Shown here piece by piece: positions 28,323 to 36,981 of a DNA stretch of 64,000 nt. Where the stretch lies: the NCBI GenBank assembly GCA_022828125.1, contig JAJEJD010000012.1, positions 319,309 to 383,308 of the forward strand, written 5' to 3'. The notes beneath the pieces were generated by a model that did no database searches, was not told the DNA's origin, and saw only the letters and a program-made list of their open reading frames with translations. The DNA comes from a bacterium (lineage in GTDB: Bacteria > UBA8248). Made by a program: the position numbers and the translations under genes. The stretch's first letter is position 1. The number at the start of each line of letters is the position of its first letter.

Positions 28323-28360
28323 GGGAGGTCCCGGGGGAGCGATCCCCCGGACGGCCTCCC
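28323..28360. other. GC-rich hairpin before the methyltransferase-helicase gene
   Basis: GGGAGG-TC-CCGGGGGA (28323-28338) can pair with TCCCCCGG-ACGG-CCTCCC (28343-28360) around a GCGA tetraloop. There is no T run, so it is more likely an RNA stability or translation element than a terminator. It lies 30 bases before the start codon of the 1477-aa gene. Confidence 0.45.
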
Positions 28361-28389
28361 TCATTCCCACGACAACCGAGGAGAGAGCC

Positions 28390-31300
28390 ATGCCGCAAGC
28401 CCTGACGGCGGAGGTGCGTCCGCGCGCCGCCCGCTCCGCACAGCCCGCCGAAGCCGATGCGCTCTTTGAAGCCGCCCGGACCCTGCTGCCCGTCCTGGCG
28501 GCGGGACGCCCGCTCGATGCGAATGCGCTGCGCGGCGCCATGACGGGGGCTTTCGGCGCGAACGACGCCGGGGGCGCCTGGGTCTGGAAGGACGCCTACG
28601 AGGCGGCGGAAGCCGCCGTCGTGCTCTTTCTCAAGCGCTACGGCCGGGCCATGCGCCAGCGGACGGGGGCCGGACCCGATGGTCCCGCCGCCATGCTGGC
28701 CATGCTGGAAAAACTGTCCGCGCTGGAACCCTCCCACACGAAGCGCTCCGAAGACCAGGTGCGCCTGCAGCAGTTCTCGACCCCGCTCGGCCTGGCCTAC
28801 GCCGCCGTGCGGGCGGCGGCGCTCCGGTCAGGCGACGTCGTTCTGGAACCAAGCGCCGGGACCGGTATGCTCGCCGTGATGGCGCAGTGCGCGCTCGGAC
28901 GCGAGGACGCGCTCCACCTGAACGAGATCGCGAACGTCCGGGCCGGCCTCCTCGCCCGCCTGTTCCCGAATGCCGGCGTCACCCGCCACGACGCCGAGGC
29001 CGTCGCCGACCGCCTCCCGGGGGTACGTCCGGACGTCGTCCTCATGAACCCGCCGTTCTCGGCCACGCCGGGCGTCGCCCGGGTCCGTCATGACGCGGAC
29101 CTCCGCCACCTGCGCTCGGCGTTTTGCGCGCTGACGCCGGGCGGTCGGCTTGTCGCCGTCACCTCTGAAGGCTGCGTCCCGGGCGACCCGGCCTGGAAGG
29201 CGGCCTTCACCTCCCTGGAGACGCCCGCCCGCGTCGTCTTCACGACGGCGATCGACGGGCGCGCCTTCGCGAGGCGCGGCACCACCTACGACACCCGGCT
29301 CACCGTAATCGAGAAGAGCGAGGAACCCGGCGTCGCCGTCGATCCGGGAAGCCGCGCCGCGGACGCAGCCGAACTGCTTGATGCGGTTACGGCGCATGTT
29401 CCGCCGCGCCTGTCTGCCCCTGCCGCCGAGGCGCCCGCATCGGACGCCCCGCTCCGCGATCTATTCGGCGAGACTCCGGCGTCCGGGGCGAAAAGGCCCA
29501 GGAACACGACGAGAATGCCGGTTTCCAAACCGGCGCACGACCTGGGAACGGTCACCGAGCTCGCATACGAGGCGGCCCCGCCGTGCGGCGAGGACGAGAC
29601 GGTAGGCCCCTACGCGCCCTGGCGGCCAGGCGTCGTCCACCTCCCGGGTGCCGTGTCGCATCCCACGCCGCTCGTCCAGTCGGCCGCCATGGCCGCCGTC
29701 GCGCATCCAAAGCCCGCGCACCGCCCGCTGCTGCCCGAACGCGTCGTAAGCGAGGGTTTGCTGTCCGACGCGCAGCTTGAGAGCGTCGTCCTGGCCGGCG
29801 ATGCGCACGAGCGCCACCTCTCCGCACGCTACCGGGTCGGATCGGGCTGGGAGACGGTCCGCCGCTTCGATGAGGAAGGCGGATCCACGGCCGAGGAAGC
29901 CGTGACGGAAGACGGCGAAGTCCTATCGGCGCCGACCCGGTTCCGCCGCGGCTGGATGCTGGGCGACGGCACCGGGTGCGGCAAGGGCCGGCAGGTCGCG
30001 GCCGTCATACTCGACAACATGCTCCGGGGACGGAGGCGCTCGCTCTGGCTATCCGCCTCCGCCAACCTGCTCGAAGACGCGCGCCGTGACTGGTGCGCCC
30101 TCGGGGGAAGCGCCGAGGACGTGATCCCGCTGGGGAACTTCCGCCAGGGGGCCGACATCCCGCACGAGAGCGGTATCCTGTTCGCTACCTACGCCACGCT
30201 CCGGGCGCCGGCCCGGGAGGGCAAGGCCTCGCGGCTCGAACAGGTGGTCGCCTGGCTCGCGGGCGGTCTCGATGAGGAAGACCTCCACGGCTTCGGCGGC
30301 GTGATCGTGTTCGACGAGTCCCACGCGATGGCCAACGCGGCGGGTTCCAGGGGCTCGCGCGGCGCCGTCAAGCCCTCCGCCCAGGGACGGGCGGGGCTCA
30401 GGCTCCAGAACGCGCTTCCTGGCGCACGGGTGCTCTACGTCTCGGCCACGGGCGCCACGACCGTGACCGGCCTGGCCTACGCGGGACGCCTGGGTCTCTG
30501 GGGCGCAGGGGAGACCCCCTTCGAGAACCGCGAGGAATTCGTAACCGCGATGGAGGCGGGCGGAGTGGCCGCCATGGAGGTGGTGGCGCGCGATCTCAAG
30601 GCACTGGGTCTCTACCAGGCGCGGGCGCTCTCCTATGAGGGGATCGAGGTCGACATCCTCGAACACCCGCTCACGCCCGAGCAGCGGCGCATCTACGACG
30701 CCTACGCCGGCGCCTTCAAGGTGATCCACGCCAACCTCCAGGACGCGCTGGAGGCCACGGGGATCATGCAGGGCGAGGAGACGCTGAACAGGAACGCGAA
30801 GTCCGCCGCCCTCTCCGCCTTCGAGGGCGCGAAGCAGCGGTTCTTCGGTCACCTCCTGACCTCGATGAAGTGTCCCTCGCTCATCCGGGCGGTGGAGGCT
30901 GACCTCGAAGCCGGCCGCTCGGCCGTGATCCAGTTCGTCTCCACCGGAGAGGCCCTGATGGAGCGGCGGATCGCGGAGATCCCGGCGTCTGAATGGGACG
31001 ACTTGTCCATCGACCTCACGCCCCGGGAATACGTGCTCGACTTCCTCGCCCACGCCTTCCCGGTGCAGCTGCAGGAGCCCTTCACAGACGATGAGGGGAA
31101 CCTCATGAGCCGGCCCGCCGTCGACGAGGACGGGAACCCCGTACTCTCGCAGGAGGCCCTCGCCAAACGCGAGGCGCTGATCGCGAAGCTGGCGTCTCTG
31201 CCGCCAGTGCCATCCGCGCTGGACCAGATCGTGCACCGCTTCGGCCACGACGCCGTGGCCGAGGTGACCGGACGCTCCAGGAGAGTGCTCCGTATCGAGG

Positions 31301-32823
31301 ACGCGCAGGGTGCGCGGCACGCGCTCCGTCCGCGTCCTGCCTCGGCCTCCCTCGCGGAGACGGCGGCCTTCATGGACGGAGACAAGCGGATCCTGGTTTT
31401 CTCGATGGCGGGGGGCACGGGGCGGAGCTACCACGCCGACCTCTCCGCCGCCAATACGCAGCGGAGGGTCCACTACCTGCTCGAACCCGGCTGGCGGGCG
31501 GACCAGGCGATACAGGGCTTGGGCCGCACCCACAGGACGCACCAGGCTTCGGCGCCATTGTTCCGGCCCGTGACCACCGACGTGAAGGGCGAGAAGCGCT
31601 TCATCGCCACCATCGCGCGGCGGCTCGACTCCCTGGGCGCCATCACGCGCGGACAGCGCAACTCCCAGACCGCGATGGCCGGGAGCGAGGCTACCCTATT
31701 CCGCGCGGGCGACAACCTCGAGAGCCCCTACGCCCGGACGGCGCTGCGCCAGTTCTACGGCGCCTTGTGGCGGGGCGGTCTCCCAGGCTGGTCTCTCGAG
31801 CGCTTCGAGGAGGCGACGGGCCTGAAACTCACCTACGAGGGATCGCTCAAGGAGGACCTCCCGCCCATGCCCAGGTTCCTGAACCGCCTGCTAGCGCTTC
31901 CCATAGCGGAGCAGAACGCGCTGTTCGCGGAACTCGAATCGCGCGTCGAGTCCAACATCGAGGCGGCCGTCGAGGCGGGGACGTACGAGGTCGGCGTCGA
32001 GACCCTGAGCGCGGACTCGCTCACGGCGGCCGGCAGCGAGACCCTCTACACCCACCCCGGGACGGGGGCGGAAACAGGCCTCGTCGAGATACTCCGCCGC
32101 GACAGGCTCGTGCCCGTCACGGCCGACGCCGCGCTCGAGACGGCCCGAAAATCCGGCGCGACCACGCTCGTCGTGAACGCCCGCTCGGGGCGTGCGGCCG
32201 TCGTCCTGCCCGCCCCCTCGATGCTGTTCGACGACGGGGGCGTGCAGGAACGCGCAAGGCTTCTGAGGCCCGCGGTTCGGGAGGGAGTAGCGAGAGCCGA
32301 ACTCGATGCCTCGAACTGGCGCGAGGCGGACCAGGCCGAATGGCGCTCCCTCTGGGAGGAGGAGGTCGCCTCGCTCCCCTCGCACCGGGAATCGCGGTTC
32401 TGGCTCGTGACGGGGCTCCTCCTGCCGGTCTGGGACCGGCTGGGTGCGGAGAACATGCGGGTGCGGCGCCTCGCCACCGATGCGGGAGAGGCGATGATCG
32501 GACGCGCCCTCGACGCAACCGGCGTCCGGGCCGTTCGCTCCTCCTTCGGGCTCGACGGGGGGCCGTCTCTCGGCGCGGACGAGGCCTTCGACGCCGTCAT
32601 GGGACGCGGCGAGGTCCTGACCCTTGCGAACGGCTGGCGCCTCGCGCGCCGCCGCGTCATGGGAGCGAAGCGCCTGGAGATCGAAGGCCCCGACGACCGC
32701 TGGCTCACCGCCCTCAAGCGCGCGGGCTGTACGGTCGAGATCGTCTCTTGGAGAGCGCGGGTCTTCGCGCCCGACGCAGCCGTCCTCGGCCGCGTCCTCG
32801 AAGACCGGCCCCTCGCCGACTGA
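28390..32823 (+). CDS. Methyltransferase-strawberry-notch helicase fusion
   Basis: This 1477-aa protein is a bifunctional enzyme. Residues about 100-320 form a class I SAM methyltransferase with motif I VLEPSAGTGMLAVMAQ and motif IV DVVLMNPPFSATPG, as in adenine-N6 DNA methylases. Residues about 440-1100 are a strawberry-notch-type SF2 helicase: GDGTGCGKGRQ (Walker A), IVFDESHAM (DESH), LYVSATGATT, and QGLGRTHRTHQ (motif VI). A C-terminal region of unknown fold follows. Bacterial relatives occur on plasmids and ICEs and are thought to act in element replication or antirestriction. It is the largest gene of the block and appears intact. Confidence 0.9.
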   Translation: MPQALTAEVRPRAARSAQPAEADALFEAARTLLPVLAAGRPLDANALRGAMTGAFGANDAGGAWVWKDAYEAAEAAVVLFLKRYGRAMRQRTGAGPDGPAAMLAMLEKLSALEPSHTKRSEDQVRLQQFSTPLGLAYAAVRAAALRSGDVVLEPSAGTGMLAVMAQCALGREDALHLNEIANVRAGLLARLFPNAGVTRHDAEAVADRLPGVRPDVVLMNPPFSATPGVARVRHDADLRHLRSAFCALTPGGRLVAVTSEGCVPGDPAWKAAFTSLETPARVVFTTAIDGRAFARRGTTYDTRLTVIEKSEEPGVAVDPGSRAADAAELLDAVTAHVPPRLSAPAAEAPASDAPLRDLFGETPASGAKRPRNTTRMPVSKPAHDLGTVTELAYEAAPPCGEDETVGPYAPWRPGVVHLPGAVSHPTPLVQSAAMAAVAHPKPAHRPLLPERVVSEGLLSDAQLESVVLAGDAHERHLSARYRVGSGWETVRRFDEEGGSTAEEAVTEDGEVLSAPTRFRRGWMLGDGTGCGKGRQVAAVILDNMLRGRRRSLWLSASANLLEDARRDWCALGGSAEDVIPLGNFRQGADIPHESGILFATYATLRAPAREGKASRLEQVVAWLAGGLDEEDLHGFGGVIVFDESHAMANAAGSRGSRGAVKPSAQGRAGLRLQNALPGARVLYVSATGATTVTGLAYAGRLGLWGAGETPFENREEFVTAMEAGGVAAMEVVARDLKALGLYQARALSYEGIEVDILEHPLTPEQRRIYDAYAGAFKVIHANLQDALEATGIMQGEETLNRNAKSAALSAFEGAKQRFFGHLLTSMKCPSLIRAVEADLEAGRSAVIQFVSTGEALMERRIAEIPASEWDDLSIDLTPREYVLDFLAHAFPVQLQEPFTDDEGNLMSRPAVDEDGNPVLSQEALAKREALIAKLASLPPVPSALDQIVHRFGHDAVAEVTGRSRRVLRIEDAQGARHALRPRPASASLAETAAFMDGDKRILVFSMAGGTGRSYHADLSAANTQRRVHYLLEPGWRADQAIQGLGRTHRTHQASAPLFRPVTTDVKGEKRFIATIARRLDSLGAITRGQRNSQTAMAGSEATLFRAGDNLESPYARTALRQFYGALWRGGLPGWSLERFEEATGLKLTYEGSLKEDLPPMPRFLNRLLALPIAEQNALFAELESRVESNIEAAVEAGTYEVGVETLSADSLTAAGSETLYTHPGTGAETGLVEILRRDRLVPVTADAALETARKSGATTLVVNARSGRAAVVLPAPSMLFDDGGVQERARLLRPAVREGVARAELDASNWREADQAEWRSLWEEEVASLPSHRESRFWLVTGLLLPVWDRLGAENMRVRRLATDAGEAMIGRALDATGVRAVRSSFGLDGGPSLGADEAFDAVMGRGEVLTLANGWRLARRRVMGAKRLEIEGPDDRWLTALKRAGCTVEIVSWRARVFAPDAAVLGRVLEDRPLAD

Positions 32824-32895
32824 ACCCGCGCGTGCGGCCGGCACCCATACGTATAGCCGGCCCTGATTCCACCATCAACCAAGGGAGTCCGTTCC

Positions 32896-33156
32896 ATGAC
32901 ATCACAGACACTGCCGGAAGACCCCGACTTCGCCTTCTGTCCGGCCTACGGCCCGGCCGGCGCGCCGCAGGAGATACGGCTCGTCATCGAAGGGATGACG
33001 GGGGGCATCTCCACCTCCCTCGTCGCCCTGAACCTGGAAGACGCGGAGCGCTTTTGCGATCGGCTGAACGCCCGCCTCGGAAAGGACAGGGAGGCCTGGT
33101 CCGCCCTGGCCGCGCGCTCGATGGGCCCGGCACAGGACGACGAGGCCGAGAGTTGA
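32896..33156 (+). CDS. Hypothetical small protein
   Basis: This 86-aa acidic protein has IRLVIEGMTGGISTSLVALNLEDAERFCDRLNARLG. AAGGGAG lies 9 bases before the ATG. It lies between the helicase and primase genes on the same strand and is probably part of the operon. No family is recognised. Confidence 0.65.
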   Translation: MTSQTLPEDPDFAFCPAYGPAGAPQEIRLVIEGMTGGISTSLVALNLEDAERFCDRLNARLGKDREAWSALAARSMGPAQDDEAES

Positions 33157-33245
33157 ACCGCCCTCCTTGTGCGCAGTCGTCCTGGCGGGGCGGGAGCGTT
33201 CACGCGCCGTCTCTTTTTTTGTTCATTATCCAGAGGAGGTCCGCC

Positions 33246-34241
33246 ATGCCCCGAACACCATCTCCCGCGGCCGGGATCGCCGCAGCACTCGCCTCGCGCG
33301 CCGAAGAAGTTTGCCGTCGATACCTGCCCGGGGGCAAGAAGCAGGGCCGCTACTGGGTCGCGGGCGACCTCGAAGGCTCGCCCGGACGCTCGCTCTTCGT
33401 CCGCCTGAAGCCCCCGGGCGCGCCGGGCAAGTGGACCGACGCGGCCACCGGGGAGCACGGCGACCTGCTCGACTTGATCCGTCATCGAAGCGCCGCGCCC
33501 ACGCTGCGCGCGGCCATGGACGAAGCCCGCGCCTTCCTCGCCCTGCCTGCTCCACCGCCCGCGGGCGGGGGCCCTCCATACGACGCCAGGGAAGCGGTGC
33601 GGCGTATCTGGCAAGGTTGCCGTCCGCTCGACGGCGGCCCGGGGGAGGCCTACCTCCGCGCCCGGGGGATCACGCGGTTCCGCTTCCCCTCCCTGCGCTT
33701 CCACCCGGCGCTCTACCACCGCGAAGCCGGCCGCCGCCTGCCCGCCCTGGTCGCCGCCGTGACCGACACCGAAGGCGCGCTCCACGGGGTGCACCGCACC
33801 TGGATCGATCCCGGTGCGTCCGCCAAGGCCGGCGTCCTCCCGTCCCGCAAGGCGCTCGGCCGCGTCTTCGGATACGCCGTTCGCTTCGGCGCCCCCGGCG
33901 CCACCCTCCTGGTCGGGGAGGGCATCGAGACGGTTCTCTCGATAGTTACCGCGGCGCCCCGGGTCCCCGCCGCGGCCGCACTCTCCGCGGGCAGCCTCGG
34001 CGCCTTCGTCCCCCCCGAGGGGGTCTCTTGCCTCATCGTCGCACGGGACAACGACCCGGAAGGCGAGAGGTCGGCGGGACGCCTGGCCGCGCGCTGCGCA
34101 CGAACCGGAATCAGCGCCCGCATCATTGTCTCCGAACGCGGTGACTTCAACGACGACCTCGCCGTGCTCGGCGCCGCTGTCCTCGCCGCACGGCTCACTC
34201 CGCTCTTCCGCCTGGCGGGAGTCGGAGAGGAGGGGGTCTGA
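33246..34241 (+). CDS. Toprim-domain primase-like protein
   Basis: This 331-aa protein has an N-terminal region like plasmid/phage primases (RYLPGGKKQGRYWVAGD, KWTDAATGEHGDLLDLI), a middle region (GEAYLRARGI, LRFHPALYH) and a C-terminal Toprim domain: LLVGEGIETVLS supplies the Glu and CLIVARDNDPEGE the Asp-x-Asp. This is the DUF7146/Toprim type that travels with ParB, strawberry-notch and SSB genes. It probably primes or helps replication of the element. GAGGAGG lies 6 bases before the ATG; that leader is duplicated at 36059-36083. Confidence 0.88.
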   Translation: MPRTPSPAAGIAAALASRAEEVCRRYLPGGKKQGRYWVAGDLEGSPGRSLFVRLKPPGAPGKWTDAATGEHGDLLDLIRHRSAAPTLRAAMDEARAFLALPAPPPAGGGPPYDAREAVRRIWQGCRPLDGGPGEAYLRARGITRFRFPSLRFHPALYHREAGRRLPALVAAVTDTEGALHGVHRTWIDPGASAKAGVLPSRKALGRVFGYAVRFGAPGATLLVGEGIETVLSIVTAAPRVPAAAALSAGSLGAFVPPEGVSCLIVARDNDPEGERSAGRLAARCARTGISARIIVSERGDFNDDLAVLGAAVLAARLTPLFRLAGVGEEGV

Positions 34242-34274
34242 GTGGGGCGAAGCCCCGGTGAGAGGAGAGAGAGA

Positions 34275-34502
34275 ATGGAGACCATCACATTCAAGCGGGT
34301 CGCCCCGCACGAGTCCCGCATCTACGCCGGGGGCGAGTATGTCGGCAACGTCTATCGCCGCGACGATATCCTCGCCCCCGGCCATGTCTTCTACGTCGTG
34401 CACCTCGACGAGGACCCCCGGGGTCCCCGGCGCGTGCACGAACGCCGCCACATCCGCGATGTCGCGCAGCACCTCGTCGATACACACCCGCTGTGGTCGT
34501 AA
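34275..34502 (+). CDS. Hypothetical small protein
   Basis: This 75-aa protein (METITFKRVAPHESRIYAGG, VGNVYRRDDIL, HVFYVVHLDEDPRGPRRVHERRHI) has a compact alpha/beta look. AGAGGAGAG precedes the ATG at 34275, preferred over a GTG at 34242. It lies in the same direction as the primase. I recall similar small proteins in ICE modules but cannot name a family. Confidence 0.7.
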   Translation: METITFKRVAPHESRIYAGGEYVGNVYRRDDILAPGHVFYVVHLDEDPRGPRRVHERRHIRDVAQHLVDTHPLWS

Positions 34503-34570
34503 CCGGGAGTCAGGCGGCCGCGCCTGCACGTGCAGCCGGCCTGCCGCCGGTAGATTAAAAGGAGAAAACC

Positions 34571-34870
34571 ATGTCTCGGCAAGAATCCAACGAAAACCAC
34601 GACCTGCAAAGCGACTGCGTCCTCTGCGGGGCAATCCAGGAGGAAGACAGCGAAGTCTTCTGGGCCGGCCCAGTCTACGGCGAGCAAGTCCTCTGCCTCG
34701 ACTGCCAGGGAAAAAACCGGGGCGCAGATCCCGCCGCCATCATCGAAATAGAATTGACCCGGCAATGGAGAGTAGGTCTGCTGGAAGAAGAACTCAGGGA
34801 GCGAGAAGAAAGAGAACGCGCCCACCACGAATGCACCCCCTACCCCTGCGACATCTGCTACCCAGACTAA
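34571..34870 (+). CDS. Small Cys-rich, zinc-ribbon-like protein
   Basis: This 99-aa protein has DCVLCGAI and QVLCLDCQG, a CxxC...CxxC pair spaced like a zinc ribbon, and a C-terminal CTPYPCDICYPD. The middle is a charged helix (ELREREERERAHH). AAAGGAG lies 7 bases before the ATG. A nucleic-acid or protein-binding role is likely but unproven. Confidence 0.7.
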   Translation: MSRQESNENHDLQSDCVLCGAIQEEDSEVFWAGPVYGEQVLCLDCQGKNRGADPAAIIEIELTRQWRVGLLEEELREREERERAHHECTPYPCDICYPD

Positions 34871-34910
34871 CCAACTCTTCGGGGGCTCCGGCCCCAGAAA
34901 GGAAACGATC

Positions 34911-35099
34911 ATGTTCTACATCCCGGTGCCCAACAACCCTGGAGACATCCTCCGCAGAACCTCTGGCTCATGGCTCTGCTACCTGATCCAGAACGGCCGA
35001 AACGACAAGCCGCTCCGCTACACCTCCTTCGAGATGAACACACGCCCGCCAGGAAGATCGAGAACCCTCACGCTCAGACCCCGCTACTGGATGAAATGA
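34911..35099 (+). CDS. Hypothetical small basic protein
   Basis: A 62-aa basic protein (MFYIPVPNNPGDILRRTSG, SWLCYLIQNGRNDKPLRY) with AAAGGAAA about 7 bases before the ATG. It is in line with its neighbours. No family is recognised, and the short length keeps this tentative. Confidence 0.5.
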   Translation: MFYIPVPNNPGDILRRTSGSWLCYLIQNGRNDKPLRYTSFEMNTRPPGRSRTLTLRPRYWMK

Positions 35100-35107
35100 A
35101 ACCTGAA

Positions 35108-35157
35108 GGGAGTGAACGATGACTGCCACCGCGACACACGACTCTGCTACAGCCTGA
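35108..35157 (+). other. Truncated copy of the DUF2493 gene leader and start
   Basis: AGGGAGTGAACG, ATG and the next seven codons nearly repeat 36971-37005, the leader and first codons (MTATATHD) of the DUF2493 gene. Here the frame ends after 12 codons. It looks like a partial duplication or recombination scar, not a gene. Confidence 0.6.
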
Positions 35158-35364
35158 CACCGGACGTCTGCCGCTCACACCCGTCTCCGGTTCGACCCGG
35201 CGGAAACCGGGGCCGCTCACGCTCCGTGGACGGTCATCACCGGACGTGAACCTTCCCGGGGTAGAGGTGGAGGGAAGCGGGGAGCCGGGCAAAGGCCCGG
35301 CAGGGGAGAGGGAGACGGTCTCCAGCTCCCGCCGCCGGCGACAACCCCGACAGGAGGCTTGGCC

Positions 35365-35496
35365 ATGTACGAGAACGACTTCGACGTCGATGTTCCCACT
35401 ACGGACGAACTGCTCTCAGAACTCGGACTCGACGCGTACACGATCCGCAAGCTGCGCGCCGAGGCGGACGGCGAAGTGGAGTTCTGCAGCATCTAG
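35365..35496 (+). CDS. Very short hypothetical protein
   Basis: A 43-aa acidic protein, MYENDFDVDVPTTDELLSEL followed by GLDAYTIRKLRAEADGE. GACAGGAGG lies 8 bases before the ATG. It is short but has a good ribosome site and helical look, between the small basic protein and SSB on the same strand. Confidence 0.5.
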   Translation: MYENDFDVDVPTTDELLSELGLDAYTIRKLRAEADGEVEFCSI

Positions 35497-35567
35497 GACG
35501 AACCGGGGGCGGGGGAGAGAATCTCCGGCTCCATCCCTTTCATCACACTCTACGAAGGAGAATCATC

Positions 35568-36008
35568 ATGGCATTCGGACTCAACAGAGCGGAACTGATC
35601 GGGCGTCTCGGCGCCGACGCCGACATCAACCACCTCACGAGCGGGGGGCGCGTCGCCAACCTGTCCATCGCCACGGACGAGGGCTACATCGACAAGCAGT
35701 CCGGCGAGCGGGTGGACAAGACCGAGTGGCACCGGGTCGTCACCTTCCAGCCCGGGCTGGTCGATATGTTCGAGAAGCACGCGAAGAAGGGCCGCCTGGT
35801 CTACGTCGCGGGCAAGCTCCAGACCCGCCGCTGGAAGAAAGGCGATGAGGACTCCGATCGGTTCTCGACCGAGATACTGATCGCCCCGGGCGGGCGCGTG
35901 CAGTTCCTCGACAAGGTGAACGGGAACGGCAATGGGAACGGCAACGGCGCGCACCCCGAGACGACGGCGGTGGCCGCAGGCGTAGCCGGAGACGACATTC
36001 CGTTCTAG
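35568..36008 (+). CDS. ssb: Single-stranded DNA-binding protein
   Basis: This 146-aa protein has an OB-fold N-terminal part (LNRAELIGRLGADADI, GRVANLSIATDEGY, KTEWHRVVTF, KKGRLVYVAGKLQTRRW), a short Gly/Asn-repeat linker (NGNGNGNGNG) and the acidic tail DDIPF that recruits replication and repair partners. It is a typical ICE or plasmid SSB, shorter than E. coli SSB (178 aa). GAAGGAGAA precedes the ATG. It probably protects single strands during element replication or transfer. Confidence 0.95.
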   Translation: MAFGLNRAELIGRLGADADINHLTSGGRVANLSIATDEGYIDKQSGERVDKTEWHRVVTFQPGLVDMFEKHAKKGRLVYVAGKLQTRRWKKGDEDSDRFSTEILIAPGGRVQFLDKVNGNGNGNGNGAHPETTAVAAGVAGDDIPF

Positions 36009-36014
36009 GCTCAC

Positions 36015-36049
36015 AAGGGGTCGGCGCCCTCGCGCGTCGACCCCTTTTT
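36015..36049 (+). terminator. Rho-independent terminator after ssb
   Basis: AAGGGGTCG (36015-36023) pairs with CGACCCCTT (36038-36046) around a GC-rich loop, followed by T's. It lies 7 bases after the ssb stop codon. Confidence 0.8.
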
Positions 36050-36058
36050 CTTTGCTCC

Positions 36059-36560
36059 TTATCCAGAGGAGGTCCGCCCTGCCGGCTCTCTCATCTACCG
36101 GGAACACCCGGTAAGTCCTCCGGTTCCGTGAACGATGAACCGTGTTCCCGGAAGATCGGCATGCTCCTGCCAATCATCCCATATTCAGAATAGTGGCTCA
36201 GTCCACCCCCCGCTGCGGGAATTTCGGGCCGGAAAAAAAGGCCCGAAATGACCCTTTCCGCAGCATGAGAGAATGTTTCCCGATGAGCTTCGCCTTCATC
36301 GTGAAACACCAAAGGCTCTTGTGTCCCGGTGGCGGTACTACCCTCTCTCTCTTAGTTCTCCCATTTTAGCACGAACGCCGAGCGAATAAAGGGTGGCCGC
36401 AAGCGGCCATCATTTGCCGGTGCCCCCCAAAAAACGATGAAGCGTGTTTTTCGGGAACCCCCCGGAAAATGACAAGCCCTTGATTCGCTCGCCTACGGGC
36501 ATCGGTAACACCGCCCGATGCCCTTACGTGCTGAAAATGGGGAACTAAGAAGCACGCCCG
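36059..36560. other. Hairpin-rich non-coding stretch with an orphan leader
   Basis: It opens with TTATCCAGAGGAGGTCCGCC (36059-36078), an exact copy of the primase leader (33226-33245), but with CTG in place of ATG. Inverted repeats follow: CCGGGAACAC (36098-36107) with 36142-36151; TTTCGGGCC/GGCCCGAAA (36222-36248) nested in GCTGCGG/CCGCAGC (36212-36264); TGGCCG/CGGCCA (36394-36409); and GGGCATCGG/CCGATGCCC (36497-36523). No credible coding sequence fits. It may be a structured RNA, a replication or transfer origin, or a recombination scar. Confidence 0.45.
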
Positions 36561-36585
36561 TTAACTCTCTACGAAGGAGAAAGGC

Positions 36586-36960
36586 ATGGAAACCACCGTG
36601 GTGAACCTGAACGACTATGTTGCGCCTCAATTCGGAGGTGGATTGCTGGTCAGGATCGACCGCATGACGAAGTGGGGAAACCCCTTCCGCATCGGCAAGG
36701 ACGGCGAGCGCGCCGAGGTGATTGAAAAATACCGGCGATGGCTGTGGAGAAAAATCCGGCAGGAGGAGGTCAACCTCCACGAACTCGCCGACCTCCAGGG
36801 CTGCGAACTCGGCTGCCACTGCCATCCCCTCCCGTGCCACGGCGACGTACTCGCACGCGCCGCCGAGTGGGCCGCCAGGTATCTCGACGAGATGCCACAA
36901 GAAGTGGGGCGCAACGAGCGTGGCTACGCTCTTCCCGAATTCAACCATCCCCTCGCTTGA
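36586..36960 (+). CDS. DUF4326 domain protein
   Basis: This 124-aa protein carries the DUF4326 pattern: RIDRMTKWGNPFRIGKDGER, VIEKYRRWLW, and LGCHCHPLPCHGDVLA with conserved Cys/His residues. DUF4326 proteins are small, frequent in phages and mobile elements, and of unknown activity. GAAGGAGAA, the same leader type as ssb, precedes the ATG. Confidence 0.9.
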   Translation: METTVVNLNDYVAPQFGGGLLVRIDRMTKWGNPFRIGKDGERAEVIEKYRRWLWRKIRQEEVNLHELADLQGCELGCHCHPLPCHGDVLARAAEWAARYLDEMPQEVGRNERGYALPEFNHPLA

Positions 36961-36981
36961 GGACAACCAAAGGAGTGAACG

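Noticed and set aside
30049-31542. Minus-strand open frame opposite the strawberry-notch helicase
   Set aside because: It is low in complexity and has no motifs, while the sense strand codes for the conserved helicase.
32946-34634. Long minus-strand frame across the primase and small genes
   Set aside because: It spans several genes that have their own starts and motifs; the composition is typical of antisense high-GC frames.
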